Below are positions 1 through 13,900 of a DNA stretch of 64,000 nt, in pieces. How positions within the stretch are numbered: position 1 is the first letter of the stretch; each line of letters starts with the position of its first letter. The stretch is taken from NCBI GenBank assembly GCA_035041965.1, contig JAPYMA010000487.1, forward strand, positions 124,001 through 188,000. The letters are read 5' to 3'. The stretch comes from Anisakis pegreffii. Taxonomy: Eukaryota > Nematoda > Chromadorea > Rhabditida > Anisakidae. The notes under the pieces are model-generated. The model saw only the letters and a list, made by a program, of their open reading frames with translations, was not told the DNA's origin and made no database searches. Made by a program: the position numbers and the translations under genes.

Positions 1-99
1 ACTTTGTGTTCCATGGTTCACACTGAACAACTTTTATTGTTTTCACTCATTGCCTTTATGCATCATTTCATCTTTTCAATCGAATCAATCGGTTTTCAG

Positions 100-1451
100 A
101 AGTGCGCTAATCGATGAAGCGAAGATTTTGTCACAAGTTTGCCATCCCAACATAATAAAGGTTACACTCTCATCTCATTTCGCTTCTGCAAATTATTTCA
201 TTTCCCATCGAATTGATTCAGAAATTTACTCACAAACTTCGTGTTTCAGCTGCTCGGAACAAGTGACGATCTCTCGCTTTATCTTGAACTCGCATCTAAT
301 GGCAATATTCGAAGTTATCTCAGACAACGGCCAAATTTATCGTACGTAATTGGGAATGCTTTATTTGTTACCAGTGACGGTTATTTTAACTTATAACCAC
401 GTCAACGTTTCCACGAAACATCACCATTTCATCATCAAACTTTACGCCAGTGTTGTACCGAATAAGTTTCATAATCGAACTCTCATTCGTTGTCACTGAT
501 GTTCTATTTGAGTTGAATATCGTTGTACGTCGTTTCCAAATGACCATCTCAGAATGCATCTTAATTTCAGTCACAGGGCACTCACGAAAATCGTCACTGA
601 AGTAGCGTCTGCAATGAAGCATTTAGAACAGAAGAGGATAGTACACGGGCATCTTTCTCCGCAATGCATTCTGTTGGATGTTAACCTGCATACAAAAATT
701 GCATCTCCTCGAGGACTCTACCATCATGCACAACTCAGATACAGTGCTCCTGAATGCATTATTGCGGTATGTACATCGTTTAACAAGTCGTCGTACCTGC
801 TCAATGTCATCCATCGTTGATAAACTCTTTATCGATTCAAACCTTCTTCAATGAATATCTCACTAGCCAAGCTCGAATTTTTTTGCTTACTCAGGTGGAT
901 CAAAGTAATTTGATATAGTGACATTAGGAAAGTTTTGGAAAAAAATGTTCTTCTGCAAAAGTGTTAAACATCAGCCGCATTTGATTCGAGCGCCTTGTTA
1001 GTTTTAACATATGTCAGATGCTGCGATGTACAGTTTACGTCCTCTAACGTTTCAGAATGAGTGGACAACCAAAAGTGATGTGTGGTCATTTGCTGTGAGC
1101 GCATGGGAGATCTTCAGTCGATGCGAGCATCTTCCTTTCGAAAGAATGTCAAACACTGATCTCTTGGAAAATTCGCGACGCATGTACTATAGTGAGAAAG
1201 CGGTCAGTTTCAATTTCGTTGATATTTTACATGAACAAAACCGATAGAATATATACGTTGACTGCACAAAGTTTTTGTGTTTCCAGACGTATTTAAGTTT
1301 TGAATCGACCGTTGCTGGAGACCTGTCGGAGTTGTTGGGCGATTGCTGGCGGACGACAGCCTCGGAGAGACCGACATTCCTCGAAATTCATTGCTTCCTT
1401 TCAGTGCACAACTCGGGTCCGCGCACTTTACAAGACGAAGTAACAAAGTAA
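100..1451 (+). CDS. DDR-like receptor tyrosine kinase, C-terminal kinase half (predicted pseudokinase), 5' end outside window
   Basis: Exons 100-160, 250-341, 571-766, 1056-1202 and 1287-1451 join in consistent phase and end at TAA; about 219 residues are visible. The order fits a tyrosine-kinase domain from the alpha-C helix (DEAKILSQV...HPNIIKLLG) through lobe C (KSDVWSFAVSAWEIFSRC...PFE, then LLENSRRMYYSEK, then LLGDCWRTTASERPTFLEIHCFL). The ENxRRMYYxEK segment and the CW...S.RP.F.....FL ending resemble discoidin domain receptors best. The catalytic loop reads VHGHLSPQC where active kinases have HRDLATRN, and the DFG position reads SPRG, so catalytic Asp and DFG Asp are both missing. The activation segment is short and lacks the usual paired tyrosines. 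The lysine-bearing exon, membrane span and ectodomain lie to the left of the window. I infer a membrane receptor that binds or scaffolds rather than phosphorylates. The DDR assignment is from memory of the family; other RTK families are possible. Confidence 0.72.
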
Positions 1452-2977
1452 CTAAATATTTTACCTAGTCGTTTATGAAATATGAATGAATTGTCGTTAT
1501 TTATTGATTATTGGTGAAACTGATGTTTTTGGTGCGAATCAGTGATTTTCAGTCTTCAAATATTTTAACTTCCACGGTTGTAAAACGTCAAATCTCATTC
1601 CAGATGCACTTTCTTCTTGATTCTCTATAAGCCAAGGAGCCGAGGGAGGGGAGGGGAGCTTTCCCCGAGCAGGGAGAAGTGGATGGTGTCATAGGGAATT
1701 CAGGAGATTGATTAATCACGGCTGCTCTATTTTTTCTTAATTCTTCGGTAATATTTTCGATATAGTCATTTGAGCACAAGAAAATGGTTCCATAGTATTA
1801 CAGATGAATGAATGAATGCTCTACAGCAAACATCTTGACCGACAGATCAGCATAGATACTGAGAAATTGTGGCTATGTAGCTAATTGAACAGGGAATAGC
1901 AGTCCGCCATGAAGGGAAAGAGGAATACAAGAAGCGATAGCATGAGAGCCGCTGCTATAAGGGTTCACTAGCACTACTTCTTTCATGTAGCTTGTGTAAC
2001 AATCGTGCAAAGTGTAAGTTTACTTAGATTGCGAAACGATTGCTTACAATTAGGACAGCGTTCACGCATTTATATTTTGTGAAAAATTCGACATGGTGCT
2101 GTGTAGTGGTTTCGCTAATGTACATGTTGATGCAGTGTGTTGCGCTGACAGATGAGACTTAATGAGATCATAGCTGAGATTAAAAGAATGTGGCAAAAAG
2201 AATTCTGAAGTAATGATCAGAATAATGACTCGTGTATTAATCAAACACGCATCGTTAACCATCTATGCCAACTAAACCTTATCATCTCCCATGTGAGGCA
2301 CTTTAAAACATCAGTTCGATATGTTCACTTGAAAGTTCTAATTGAATGCCATTGTTCCGTTGTTTGTACTATATGCACATGAATGAGCCATCAATTGTAT
2401 CGGTGGAGTTTAGTGATTGCAAGAGTTAACACTTAAGGTCAAATGACTTCTGTATTGTCACAATAACTTCGAAAACTGATACAACGATTCCAGTTCCGCC
2501 TTAAGATTCCAATTTTCTTACAAATACTGACGTTAGTCAACTGTTCATTCTCGTCAAGCAACAGATCCGTCCACTTGGATGGATGGTGAACAAACCAGTC
2601 ACACATTCAGATGTGCTAAGTGAGCTGCTTGCTACTTTAGCGTTTGATGATATTTTGCTTTGAGTAAAAAACGACATACCAATTGACGTTGCAGTCAGAA
2701 ATAGATTTATACGAATGGCTCAAAAATTGTTTTAAGGTTGATTATTTATTTGATTCATTTGTTTTATTTGTTCTTTTGTTTGTTTGTTAATTGTACATTG
2801 TTTTCAATGCAAAAGAGTAAAAATTTCCATGAAATTCGAAACGATATTTTCGCGTATTCATCATGAGAATCGAAGCGCCTTTCCCCTTCAACGTTGTTAT
2901 TATCGTGATTACAATAAACACATTCTCAAAGTTGCTTCCTTATCGCACTGCAAAATGCATTTTACAATGCATTTAGT
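1452..2977. other. intergenic, nothing resolved
   Basis: This stretch follows the kinase stop codon. It holds only short open frames with poor splice context and a small GGGAGG-rich patch near 1640-1670. I see no RNA gene, no convincing exon and no repeat shared with the rest of the window. Confidence 0.5.
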
Positions 2978-3208
2978 ATGTTTATTGCAGTAATTCTCAC
3001 GCTTGCAGCCTCATTCTCCTGCGATAATTTACTATTTCCACGCATAACGCCAAAAGTAACTCGAAAAACGATCAGCAAATTCGTCATTGGCGTGAGAGAA
3101 ATTGATTTCCCGAAACGGAACAAATACTTTAGAACTTTATTTACCAAATGCGGAAAAAATATTCATTGCTTAAATCTAAAATTCTACAACGCTTCAGCCA
3201 CAGCATGA
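2978..3208 (+). CDS. possible small secreted protein, 76 aa, unrecognised
   Basis: A continuous 76-codon frame starts with a hydrophobic N-terminus (MFIAVILTLAASFSC) that looks like a signal peptide with cleavage near residue 15. A basic, mainly polar mature part follows, with two cysteines near the C-terminus (KCGKNIHC). A canonical AATAAA lies at 3269-3274, about 60 bases after the stop, which is a good distance for polyadenylation. No intron is needed, although one GTGAGA inside the frame could act as a donor. I recognise no family. Isolation between two larger genes and the short length leave open that this is a chance ORF. Confidence 0.4.
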   Translation: MFIAVILTLAASFSCDNLLFPRITPKVTRKTISKFVIGVREIDFPKRNKYFRTLFTKCGKNIHCLNLKFYNASATA

Positions 3209-3268
3209 TACACGATTGTAACAAACCAGATACCTGTGACACAACTGAACATTTAATTTGTTCAGAAC

Positions 3269-3274
3269 AATAAA
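3269..3274 (+). promoter_or_regulatory. polyadenylation signal AATAAA after the small secreted ORF
   Basis: Exact AATAAA hexamer about 60 bases downstream of the stop at 3208 on the same strand. Confidence 0.35.
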
Positions 3275-4066
3275 TACGATGAATACGGAAATCTGGGGGT
3301 ATTAAGAGGAGAGTTGAGTGGGTCGGCAGACTAATATTCTCAGGTGAGGAGCAAATGAATACATCAATTGGATGATCTTACAGGCTGGGATTTGTTTGAC
3401 TGATCTTCGATTAGTGATACTTGAATCAGGGCTGATTGAATAAGGTGGTAAGGTGATGTTGAATGGGAGATGAAAATTTTTGTGCATTTATTTTAGGTTC
3501 TGAATGCGGAAATTGCTCGACTGATAATCGAAGAAGTAAAATGAAAGCGATAATCAAGAGTGGAACATAATAACAAGATTTTAGTATAACATTGATAGAT
3601 GGTACATCTCAGTTGAAATTGCTTGCTGCACCCATCCCTTTTGTCAGACCCCTATCTTCAGCCACGCACCTGCAATAACTAGTGAGCATCGTCAACACCT
3701 TATAATAGGTAGCACCTAATCAATTCTGTAATAGTATTACCTTAACTCTCCAGTGTAAGAGTCGTTCCAAATTTTTTATTCAAAATGCGTGAAATGAACA
3801 ACCAAGCTTATTTACCAAACTGTGCTTCTTTGTGCTCTCGGAGTCGGATATTTTTCACTTTTAAACACATAATGGGTACAGTTTGGAATTCTATTAAGCA
3901 GAAAATCAACTGGAACAGGAACATGTTCCTAACCTTAAGAAGAATCCAATGATGGGTTCAGTGAGAAATGACAAATTTCCGCTCCAATAACACGTTGTTT
4001 GTGATACTTTTAGGCTTCAGCATGGCGAATACAGTCCAGAAATCTCTTCTCTCCATTCATTTAGAA

Positions 4067-4705
4067 CAGTGGTTCTCATAGGGATCGAAATTAACCGTTT
4101 TGGATAACTTAGGAGTGTCAAGGGGCAACAGAGTGGGTCGGGAAATTAGTATTTCGTGCAATTGTTATGATAGGACGCTAATTGTCATGGTGATTTTAAA
4201 CTCGGATATGTAAATGCTGTTAGTTGATGGCAACACTTCTCATCCTCCTATTTTCTGAGTATTATTAGCTCGTCCTGGCCTAACAGGGTTTTCATCCGTT
4301 TTAACAGGGTTTTCATTCTTTTCCTTGATATTGCAATCGCTCTCATTACTTTTATCACCGAAAGTGTTCTCTTGTGCGAATTTCTCATTCATTTCACTCA
4401 ACAATTAAAGCCAAATTCTCATTCTATCAAATACACTCTCTAATTGATTACTAGACTGTCAAACAATCGCTGTATTGTTGATTTTGACTGTCAACAATCA
4501 TGAACATATGCAGTAAATAGTATACGCTACAGAATGAGAAATTGATTCTAACTGTGAAGTGGTATCAGACGCAGTGAATGAGAAAAACTCATCAATAGAA
4601 CGATATTCGCACGTAATAGCGATGAGAGTGAATACAACACGTCTGAAAAGAATGAAAATTCATCTGAATCAGTTTAAAGTGAGCGTGACAATAGCTTCTC
4701 ATGAG
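4067..4705 (+). mobile_element. hAT-type non-autonomous element, copy 1 (right end lost)
   Basis: The left end carries the same CAGTGGTTCTCA terminus as the full copy at 24191-25023, and the interior matches the reverse complement of that copy over most of its length. Shared landmarks include TCCTGGCCTAACAGGGTTTT near 4275 and the matching block near 4620-4680. Similarity stops at about 4705, so the right terminal repeat and adjoining sequence are missing. It has no coding capacity. Confidence 0.75.
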
Positions 4706-7700
4706 CTGCATAAGCAACTACTTTTCTGATAGTTTGCAATAAAAAAATCAACTTCAGGTTCTAAAAATTTGATGAGGTTACTGAGGAAAACAATATAGGT
4801 TAGTATGATTTGGATAAATTCAATGTTTTGAATAAATTTGGGTAAATTCAATCTGGAGCATATTGTAGCATTTCAGTGCATTATCGGCTGTCGTCAGTGA
4901 ACAATAACAAGTTTATCATGCAGATGGTAAACGAATGGACAAATTGCTACTGGAAGACCATTTGGATATGGTTCAACGTAATCGTTTTTCAATGTATCGA
5001 GATTATTTTCTGTACATCTGATAGTGGTTTCAACCACTTAAAAGAATTACATTGAAATCTAAGTTCCGTTTGGATTATATTACCTTAAGATGTGGCACCG
5101 ATGAGACGCATTTGTTTCATGTGGATTCCGTTCAGTTGATCGTTGATGTTCATTTCATATTCAATTGAGAATAAGACGCTTCGATTGGTATCTTTCAAGT
5201 TGTAGAGTTGATCAGAGCAGATTATGGACTATTTGAAATTGTGACTGCGATTCATAACGATTTGTTGTTTGTCCCCTCATCATGCTAAGGTCTAGTGGCG
5301 AGTTCTTTCCAAATCTTGAGTCCCGAGGTGATGTGGCATTTAACGGAAACCCATGCATACAGAACGCATTTCAGTTTCACTTGAATGAAGTGACAAAAAA
5401 ATAACATAATGCAAAATAATTGCAACTAGTTCTATTTAAAATGAATGATTATGTGAAAATAAGTTACTAAATGGGCGATTGAATCTAGTGCTGTTAATAC
5501 CATCGAGTCTAGTCATTTGCAGCAACTTAAGTATGGACAATGGAATGTTCAGAAAAAGAATAATCAATAGCTATGCAAAAATTTAAAAAGTAAAATAAAA
5601 GGTTATGCAAACACTCCGCAATACTGACTGATTATAGATTAGAGGGGTTGGGGTAATGAATTAAACGTTGGAGGGGCTTATGGTATGTTATTGATGAGAT
5701 GCTCTCGAATCTGATGGTGAGATGATCTTGGAGATTTAGAGTATAAGATGACGACGTGTGATTCAGAATGAGTCTGTAATTTTGAGTCATTGAATTCAAT
5801 CGATTCTTCAAAGGGATAATGGAATTTTGGGATTGATGGCGATGAAATGATGAAATGTTTTGTTCACACTGAAAATTTCTGTTGATGCCGAAGCCTAGTG
5901 AAGAGATTGTCTGAGTAGCAGATATGAACTTGACGTTGTGAAATCAGGCTTAGGATTTTGTGTTTCCAGATGCATTCACGGTTTTCATCACTTGAAACTC
6001 TTTCAATCGGTTGCATCTGTCATTTGAAAACTGTAGGGAAATTCATGAATAGGTAAACCTTCGGTTACTTGATTTCCAGTTGTACATTTGATTGGATGGT
6101 TGATAGTGATAATAGTTTGCAACACTTGATGGAAGTCAAATTGGAAGGCTTCTGAAAATTATGCTCATGTACAGCAGAACAATGACAATGGATATGAGAC
6201 TAAGATTCCATCTTATGTTTCATAGATAACAATGCAGATGTTCATCTGTCTCCACTTGTTCGTTTGCTATTCATGCAATGAATTCTCATCTTATTGCTCA
6301 TTCACTAGAAATTTGCTTGATTCTGAACTGCTACAAGCGACTCAATTGTTTTGTCAGCAGCTCTTTACCTAATCTTTCCATTTTTGGCTCGTTTCCTCTT
6401 GCTCCGTAATATTCTCAACACCTTGCCAATGATTTGCTTTGTTGTTATTTAAAAGATTTCTCTTCCGATGTCATCATGAAATGGAGTCAAAAACCCAGTG
6501 ATGCCATCCACCTGATTGCTTCATTTCAATTCATTAAGTATTAATCGGAGAATAAAACTCCCGTGAAAATGCTCATCATGTATTGCTACTGCCGAACCAT
6601 CCCATAGTAATATGATATTGTGTTCGATACTGTTAAATTTCAGTCATATGAACGTGTTCTGTATGTAACTGACCATTCCTGTCAATGATTTAATATTATC
6701 CACTATTTAATTCACACATACAGGTCACAGGACCTATTATTCATTGTAAGTTAATAAATGAATAACACACAAACAACACAAATGTGCTGCTTGCTGAAAA
6801 TTGCGAAAAATTTTCCACAATGCATCAAAATCAATCGAAAATTGCCCACGTTTCTCGCTAACGAACTAAAAACAAAACTAAATCTAATATTCAGTTTATT
6901 GGAGACTGATTCAAACGCACAATCAGTCAGAATGTCAGTCAGCACCGCTTCGTTTCAGTTCATCAATAAGCCACTGAAGCAAACGACCAACGCCAATTTC
7001 GAAACCGTTAAACTTGCGAATTTACTGGAACGATGACGCAAATCAATTCACTTTATTGCACTATTTCACTCAGGTGACGTTTGATGAATTTTATTCAAAT
7101 TTATCGCTTCTTTTGTGATGCGATCAGAGATGAAAGGTGGAAAATCGCATTGTTAATGAATAACCGACTAAATGAACATCTCGACACCAATACTTTTTGC
7201 ATGTGTTCGTTCGTTTTGATAGCTGCCCTAAACGATTTGTGTGTGCGTTTACCCATTTCATGTGGCTATTACAGAACACTTTCTATGTTCATATCACACA
7301 CACACACACATACATACATCCAACGGAAAGCGTCAAATGGGAACGTGATTATGCATAAGATTGTCGCTTCAGTTGGTGAATGAAGTTCACGTGTGGCATT
7401 GAAAGGAGCACGACGCAACGCTTCCATCATTGAATGTGGTGGTGATGGTGGTTTGGTTGCTCTGGTATTATTCGTTCGTAAATAACAAAACAAGTGCAGA
7501 CGCTCAACATATGCCATTCGAGTACCGGATCTAATGAGAATGTGAGACGTGATGTGACGAATTGAGAATGTACGCGTGAGAGCACGCAATTTGAAGAGAA
7601 TGTGTGATTGAGAGTGACTGAAATAGTGCGAAAACGTGAGGAGTGAGCAGAGTTGAGAGTAGAACGATTTGGGGTATTTGACGTACGTTGCGTGCTGCTG

Positions 7701-7972
7701 CGTTGTTCACACTGCCTGACTGAGATGATGATATGATGGTATGATGGGATGGATGGATGCACGTTAGGATGGGAAGGAGAAAGAGAAAAGGGCCTACATC
7801 GGTGCTACCGCTGCTGCTATCGGGTGTTTGCCTCGTTTCATCTCGACTCGGTTACGTTTCTACGCTCTTGATTCATCACTAATCGTCGTCGTCATCATCA
7901 CCTATCGGGCTCTCACGTGAGCTGTGCGCTTGCTTGGACGTCGTCTTCACTTTGTGTACTAGTGCTTGAATG
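4706..7972. other. intergenic / promoter region upstream of the GMEB-like gene
   Basis: No supported exon. It contains a short CA microsatellite at 7295-7310 and low-complexity GATG/GTGA-rich sequence around 7430-7760. The promoter and any 5' non-coding exon of the gene starting at 7973 should lie here, but I cannot place a start site. Confidence 0.45.
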
Positions 7973-10900
7973 ATGTCGGTTGCTGATTCAGAGGAGGTGC
8001 TCAGCACATCACCATCTGAGGATTTGAGTGCAGCCATTCTTGAGGTACGTTTGCTCCGTTCATCTATAAATTTCATTCAGTCTGTTCTATACTGCTTCAA
8101 GTAATGCATGATGCGGTGGCAACAGTAAGCCTATTGAACGAACTTTCATTCACTGAAAACGCTTTTTTGTTCAATTTCTGACTTCATAAAGTTTACTGGC
8201 AAGTAAAACCAGTGAGAATATCACTGAAATTGAAAATGGATTCAAAAAATGGAAATCTCCTCAGTACAATGCCATCTCCATCGCACATTCCTTATTATTG
8301 ATTATATCTTGGCGACTACAATGTAAAACTAATTGTGCTATCTTTATTTGCTAAACACCATTCAGATCACCTGGAACCCAATCAAGTTGATGTTCATGAA
8401 AATAGATTCTGTATTCATCAGTGATTCTTGCTGCGTTCAGAATAGATTAACACTGTTGATCAAGTGAGATCAAACGATAGAAATGTTATGGTTGCTTTGA
8501 TAATTTCACAATCTCGTTCGTTTGTTTCGCAATCCAATCCCTTCGATGTTGCGATATCTTGTAATATATTTCTTGAGTTCATCAGCACATTCACAGCTAG
8601 CTAACGTTTTAAGCACAATGAGAAACTAAGCGGATTAGACTGTTCTATTGTTTGTGATTATCGAAAGTATTGTTGGGTGATGATGGAATGAATTCCTTAT
8701 TTAGTGGTACTTTAGAGCGACAGGCGAGAGTTTTTGCTTTTTTTGACAACACTGTTTAATGACGTATGTAGGGCTGACTGACTGCTCACGAATGTAAACG
8801 CAAGTGAGCATTCCGAAAAAAAGAACGAGATGAATTAAAGCGGCAGCAACAGCAACAGCACAATTTTAAGCGATCGTCGTAGTTTGTTCGTCTTTCCGAA
8901 ATACAAACACACCCATAAACTCACTTACACTCACGCACGCACACATACATACAATACATTCGATATCTTTTTTCGATTACACCATCAAAAATCCATTTCG
9001 TGCAGCTTTTTTCCGGTTATCTTGAAATGAGATGAGAACGTGATCTCGCTATGATTCATTCGAGCACTCAATTTACTATGCTTCCAGTAAAAAGTGACTA
9101 AAATGAACGAGTTCAGTGATATTCGGTGATGAATCAAAATACCTTTTCAAAAAGCGTTATTACTTTTTTATGAGCAAGTAAGTCATCATTGTTGTTTCCG
9201 AGAATGAATCGTTGATTATTTTTTGCTTTCGAAAAGAAATTTCTCAAGTTTAGAGCAAAATTGGAATATATTTCGGCAGATATTCATCATCAGAGACATT
9301 TCACAAACATCTGCAAGAGCTACATGCATAGACATGACCTATCATTTGCTAATGATATGTGCAGTTAAAACTGATTTGACATTTCCTTATATGGCGTTGA
9401 GAATGAGTCATTTTATGAATCATAATTCATTCCTTTTAGTGAACGAACCATTCTTCCGTTTACAATTAACAATCGAATGTGTCAATACTTTCAAAGCACG
9501 TGAGCATTCGTCTGTTCACTGCAGACACCAATACAATAGTAACCTCAGTTTGATAACACACATGGTGAAACCCGTGAATGGTGGCAGCAGCAGCTGTATG
9601 AAAAGAACTTTATTTAAATGCTCGATGTAATTTCGTAACAACCCATTCAGTCGCCTGCCTATATCGTATTGTAATATCATGATTTTCATCGGCGCAAACA
9701 ACGAATCATGAATCAGCATTACTTTATGCATTTAATGACATATGCAATTTCAAAATTCTCGTCAATTTCACGTCACAATTGAGTATTTCTGGTTGCGCGA
9801 TTGACACTTTCCAAGTATGAAATTTTCTGGCAAAGCAATGTTACTGGGTGATGGGGTTTTGCAATGCACTTGACCGAGCGAAAGGGTGTTTCGAATTGTC
9901 ACGGGAGCGAAGAGATCGGTCGACAGGATACTTCATTCATGCGGCATTTACAGACCTTAGTTGTCATTGGGCATGTGTCACTTTAGCCTTTCTTATTCGT
10001 TCGTTTCTATGAGTGAGTGCATTGATCAGTGAGTAGTGGTAAGGCGTACGCGATTATTGCTTTCTTGGTTGAGGACGTTCGAAGAAGTGCGATTGCATCG
10101 GTTCTGCGATTGAGTGAGTGGATGACGGATTGTTATGTGCAGAACGCCGTCGCTCATAATCACTGTGATTGAGGAGGCAAGGAACGTCACCGAAGAGCGA
10201 GCAAATTGCTTTGTTACGCAGATTGATTTCAAGTGTGATTGCTGTCTGTAGGGATGTTGTTTACACGGATCGCGCTTATGCATCATTACTGATCCGATCA
10301 GTGCGCACGCCTGAATTTTTTTGTGATGGAAAACCGGAAAGAATTCTTCGAGAAATTTGTATGTGTGTAAAAATTTTCATTCGGACAAGTAAACTATTGA
10401 TTTTGAAACTTTCTGAACCAATATGACATGCCCGGAAATGGATCGATGAACGTATACCTGAACCGAATATACGATACTTTTTGCAATTAATGTGAGCACA
10501 AAGAAACCACACCTGCTAGCAGTTTTCACTTTTTGTGTGACAGTGATGAATCGCCAACCACCATCATTTAAGGTTTATCACGCATCAGTCAGTCACATTC
10601 CCTATTGACAATGAAAACCAATGCATATAAACGAAATTAAAGTCACACATTCCTTTCGATCTCACTTCCTACCAAAATAGTCTAGTGATAAGCAAAAGCC
10701 AAAGAACTTCGTTCTAAATTCATATGCCAAAGAACTTAACTTTTTTCCATGAATATATCCTTGCAAGGACACTGAAGTTTATCCTCACATTCAGTGAGCA
10801 TCACAGAAATCCACCATTGGCGAAACAGATTATGCCACTGAACACCTTTTTTGTCATCATTCAGCAAACATTATTCAATTCTACCGTCAAATCCTTAAGT

Positions 10901-13900
10901 ACGAAAATTTTTACACCAAAATCCCTGCATGCATCTATGTATAAAGTAGAGGAGCTGAGGATTAAGAATGCTTATGAGTTTGAGACGTGAGTGCTACTCA
11001 GCGATGAGTGTTCAATCCAAGACAGTTACGAATACTTCATCATTAGACCAATCAAATGAAAGAAATGGCGTTGCTTGCGACACATGTTTATGATCACAAT
11101 ACAACACGTCCGAATATAATATGAAAAGAAAATTTCATATGCGATTTGCGATCCGCTGCAAACATCCCTCGTAGACTAAGCTCACACGTGGCCTTAATTT
11201 TGAGATTACGTTTATGATATTGCTCGAGGCTTACGTTTAGCTGTTTGTTAAGGGTTCAGTGCTTTTCTGCATTGTTCATAAATTTATGGTGTTTGCCGGA
11301 ATTTAGCTGGAATAAGTGCTAACTCAGTGAATGCTTTGATAGTATCAATAAGCGGTTACAATACTAATTGCCAAACTCTATCGCATCTTTGTGCACAAAG
11401 AAAAAAACTGAGGCGTGTTGCTTTCTTCAGCTAAGTGTATTAGATTGCTATGCAATTGATTAATTAATCCATTAACACATCACCTACTCATCGGATCAAC
11501 GAATCTGATCAATCAATTGTACACATTCAGCGTTTATTTATGATCACCGTCTCTTATTTATGATCGGATATTTCATATTATCAGCATTGCAATACATACA
11601 CAAGTTTTTAGGATTTCCGCTAGTTGAGCTCTCACCTCGTCTGACCAAAGTTGCTTAGTCGAAAATCGCGATCATTCCTTTCTATTCCTCTTCAACTCAA
11701 TTCATCAGTTATTTTTTCATCCTAATGATGCCGATTTTTTCTTTGAAGGTGAAATGTGGTCAGTTGGTCGCACGTTTACACATGGAGAAATTCATCTGTC
11801 CCGGTATACATCAACCGTGCATTGAACTTGATGGTTAGTTACGACTTTTGGGCTGTTTCATTTCAGTGCAGCTTGTCAAAGTTATGCTTTGACTTGTCCC
11901 GGCGAAATTCTTGTATTGTACACGAGCGCAATGCTAAAATGCAGTGAAAATGCGCTGAGAAATCCGATCGTAACGACGAAGGAAGTTACGTTGGGTTGAT
12001 GGATGACTGTGACAGTGAGGATGATGAAATGAGTCGTTGCACAGAAGTTAATCGTTTCGGTTGAGATGCACTGCAAAATGACGTCTTCGTGAAAAACATT
12101 TTTTATGGCGTATAAGAATTCGATGCTTTCGACTACATTCGTGCACCATTCTGAATGCAATTTGGGAGCAGTTGACAAGCCATTTTGTTCGTTTTTTTTT
12201 TCGTGGCTGCATTGCGCAATAACACATTTCCGAATAATCGATCACATCTTTTTTCTTCGTTGCCCTTCAAAAGTGCACTCTTTTCGCTACTGCTGAGAGA
12301 TGTTTAGAAATCTAGCAAAATATTCATTTGCAAATCACCATTTTTCGGTGTTCAGATGAATTGATTTTACCGTAATCTTGTGATCAGTGTAAGTTCAACG
12401 TCATCAATCCTTTGAACGAAGCAACTGATCCGAATGATACCCCCCCCCTCCTTTCGATAAAAACTGGCAAAAATATTTCGATGGTCGAAACGCAGTTCAT
12501 TTTGAGACTCTCAGAAGAACAGCACATTGATGTCGTATAATAATTTTTTTCTGAACGCTTCCGTAGCTCAAAAAACGCCTGTAGGTAAATTCAGCTCTGG
12601 AAATCAGTACTGTGAAAATGTCTTAACATGAAATGCCGACGACTGAAGAATTATTCTTTTTTTTTCGAAATAAAACGTAAAATTTCTTTTCAAAGTGAAA
12701 TTTCGTCACCTATCGTGCGTTGCTCATTGTCAGCTGATTTTTTTTTGTGTTTTCATTTTCTCTTGCATATAAGAATCTATTCTTCAGGCGAACTGATAAG
12801 TCCCAAGGAATTCACTGTACGGGCGAACAAGGATAAACAGAAGGACTGGAAGGGAAGCATTCGAATTGGTAAATCAAACATGAGGTTAGTGTAACCGTAT
12901 AATTCGATTTAACATCCTATTGTGAATCATACGTGAATCATAAAATATCAGTTATACTTTCTCAGCAAATGCTTCCACGAACTTTGCTCCACTGAAACCG
13001 AGCGTTCACTGATGCTATTTGCAGTGTGTGCGCTACATTTGTGCTCGTTAACATTCTGATAACCAATCAAAGAGTGAATGATGTTGTCTGCAGAATGTGA
13101 ATTTGATTATCCAAATTCGTACTCAAACTCAAAAACAATGTTACCACATTGTTGATGCGTTGTTCTCGTCAATTAAGTCTCTTTGTCCTCAATTCGTTGT
13201 TGTTCTTTTAAACAATCTGTTTTTTTGTTGTCGTTATCTCGTTGTCGTCGTCGTTCAATTAAGCCAAATACAATTTTCAACTTCATGCAGCTCAACAAAA
13301 ACTCACTTCTGTTGATTGCATGCACGCCTCATTTTCGCTGTACTGTGTTTGATGCGATTTGCCTTTAGGCCATTCACTTGGAAGAAGACATTAAGTTGCT
13401 CTCTAGAATTAAGTAGTCTGTTTGAGAACTGCAACTACGGTATGTGCCGAATGAATGTGATTAGAGAGGCAGAAGAACACGTTCGTTCAAGATGAATGAA
13501 CACATTCAAGTGAATGAACAACATCGTAAAACAATACTCTTGTTGACAACCGTTTTCTTTGCATTTTTTTGTGATTCCCTTTTATTTTTTTTGCCCTTCA
13601 GCCGTTGCAGATTTTCGCTGGTGTTCGCTCAATTCGTGCGTTATCTCATCTGCACTGCACTGCACTGCACTTCATTTAATTAGTTTTGTAGCTATCATTT
13701 GCTTGTTGATGCTCTTTAATTGAACTTAGCTCTCGAACAATTCAACTTGTTTATCTTTAGCTGCACATATTCTTTCAACAGAGACACTCAGCTGCTATAG
13801 CCTAATCTGCTTTTGCATCTGTGAAATGATGTGAATATTTTGATGAGTTGCTTCAGTTGATCAAAATTGTTGCTAACAACTCACAATCAGTGTTATTTCA

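Noticed and set aside
13661..13676. CTGCACTGCACTGCACTGC tandem repeat
   Set aside because: Only about three to four short units within a GMEB intron; ordinary simple sequence.
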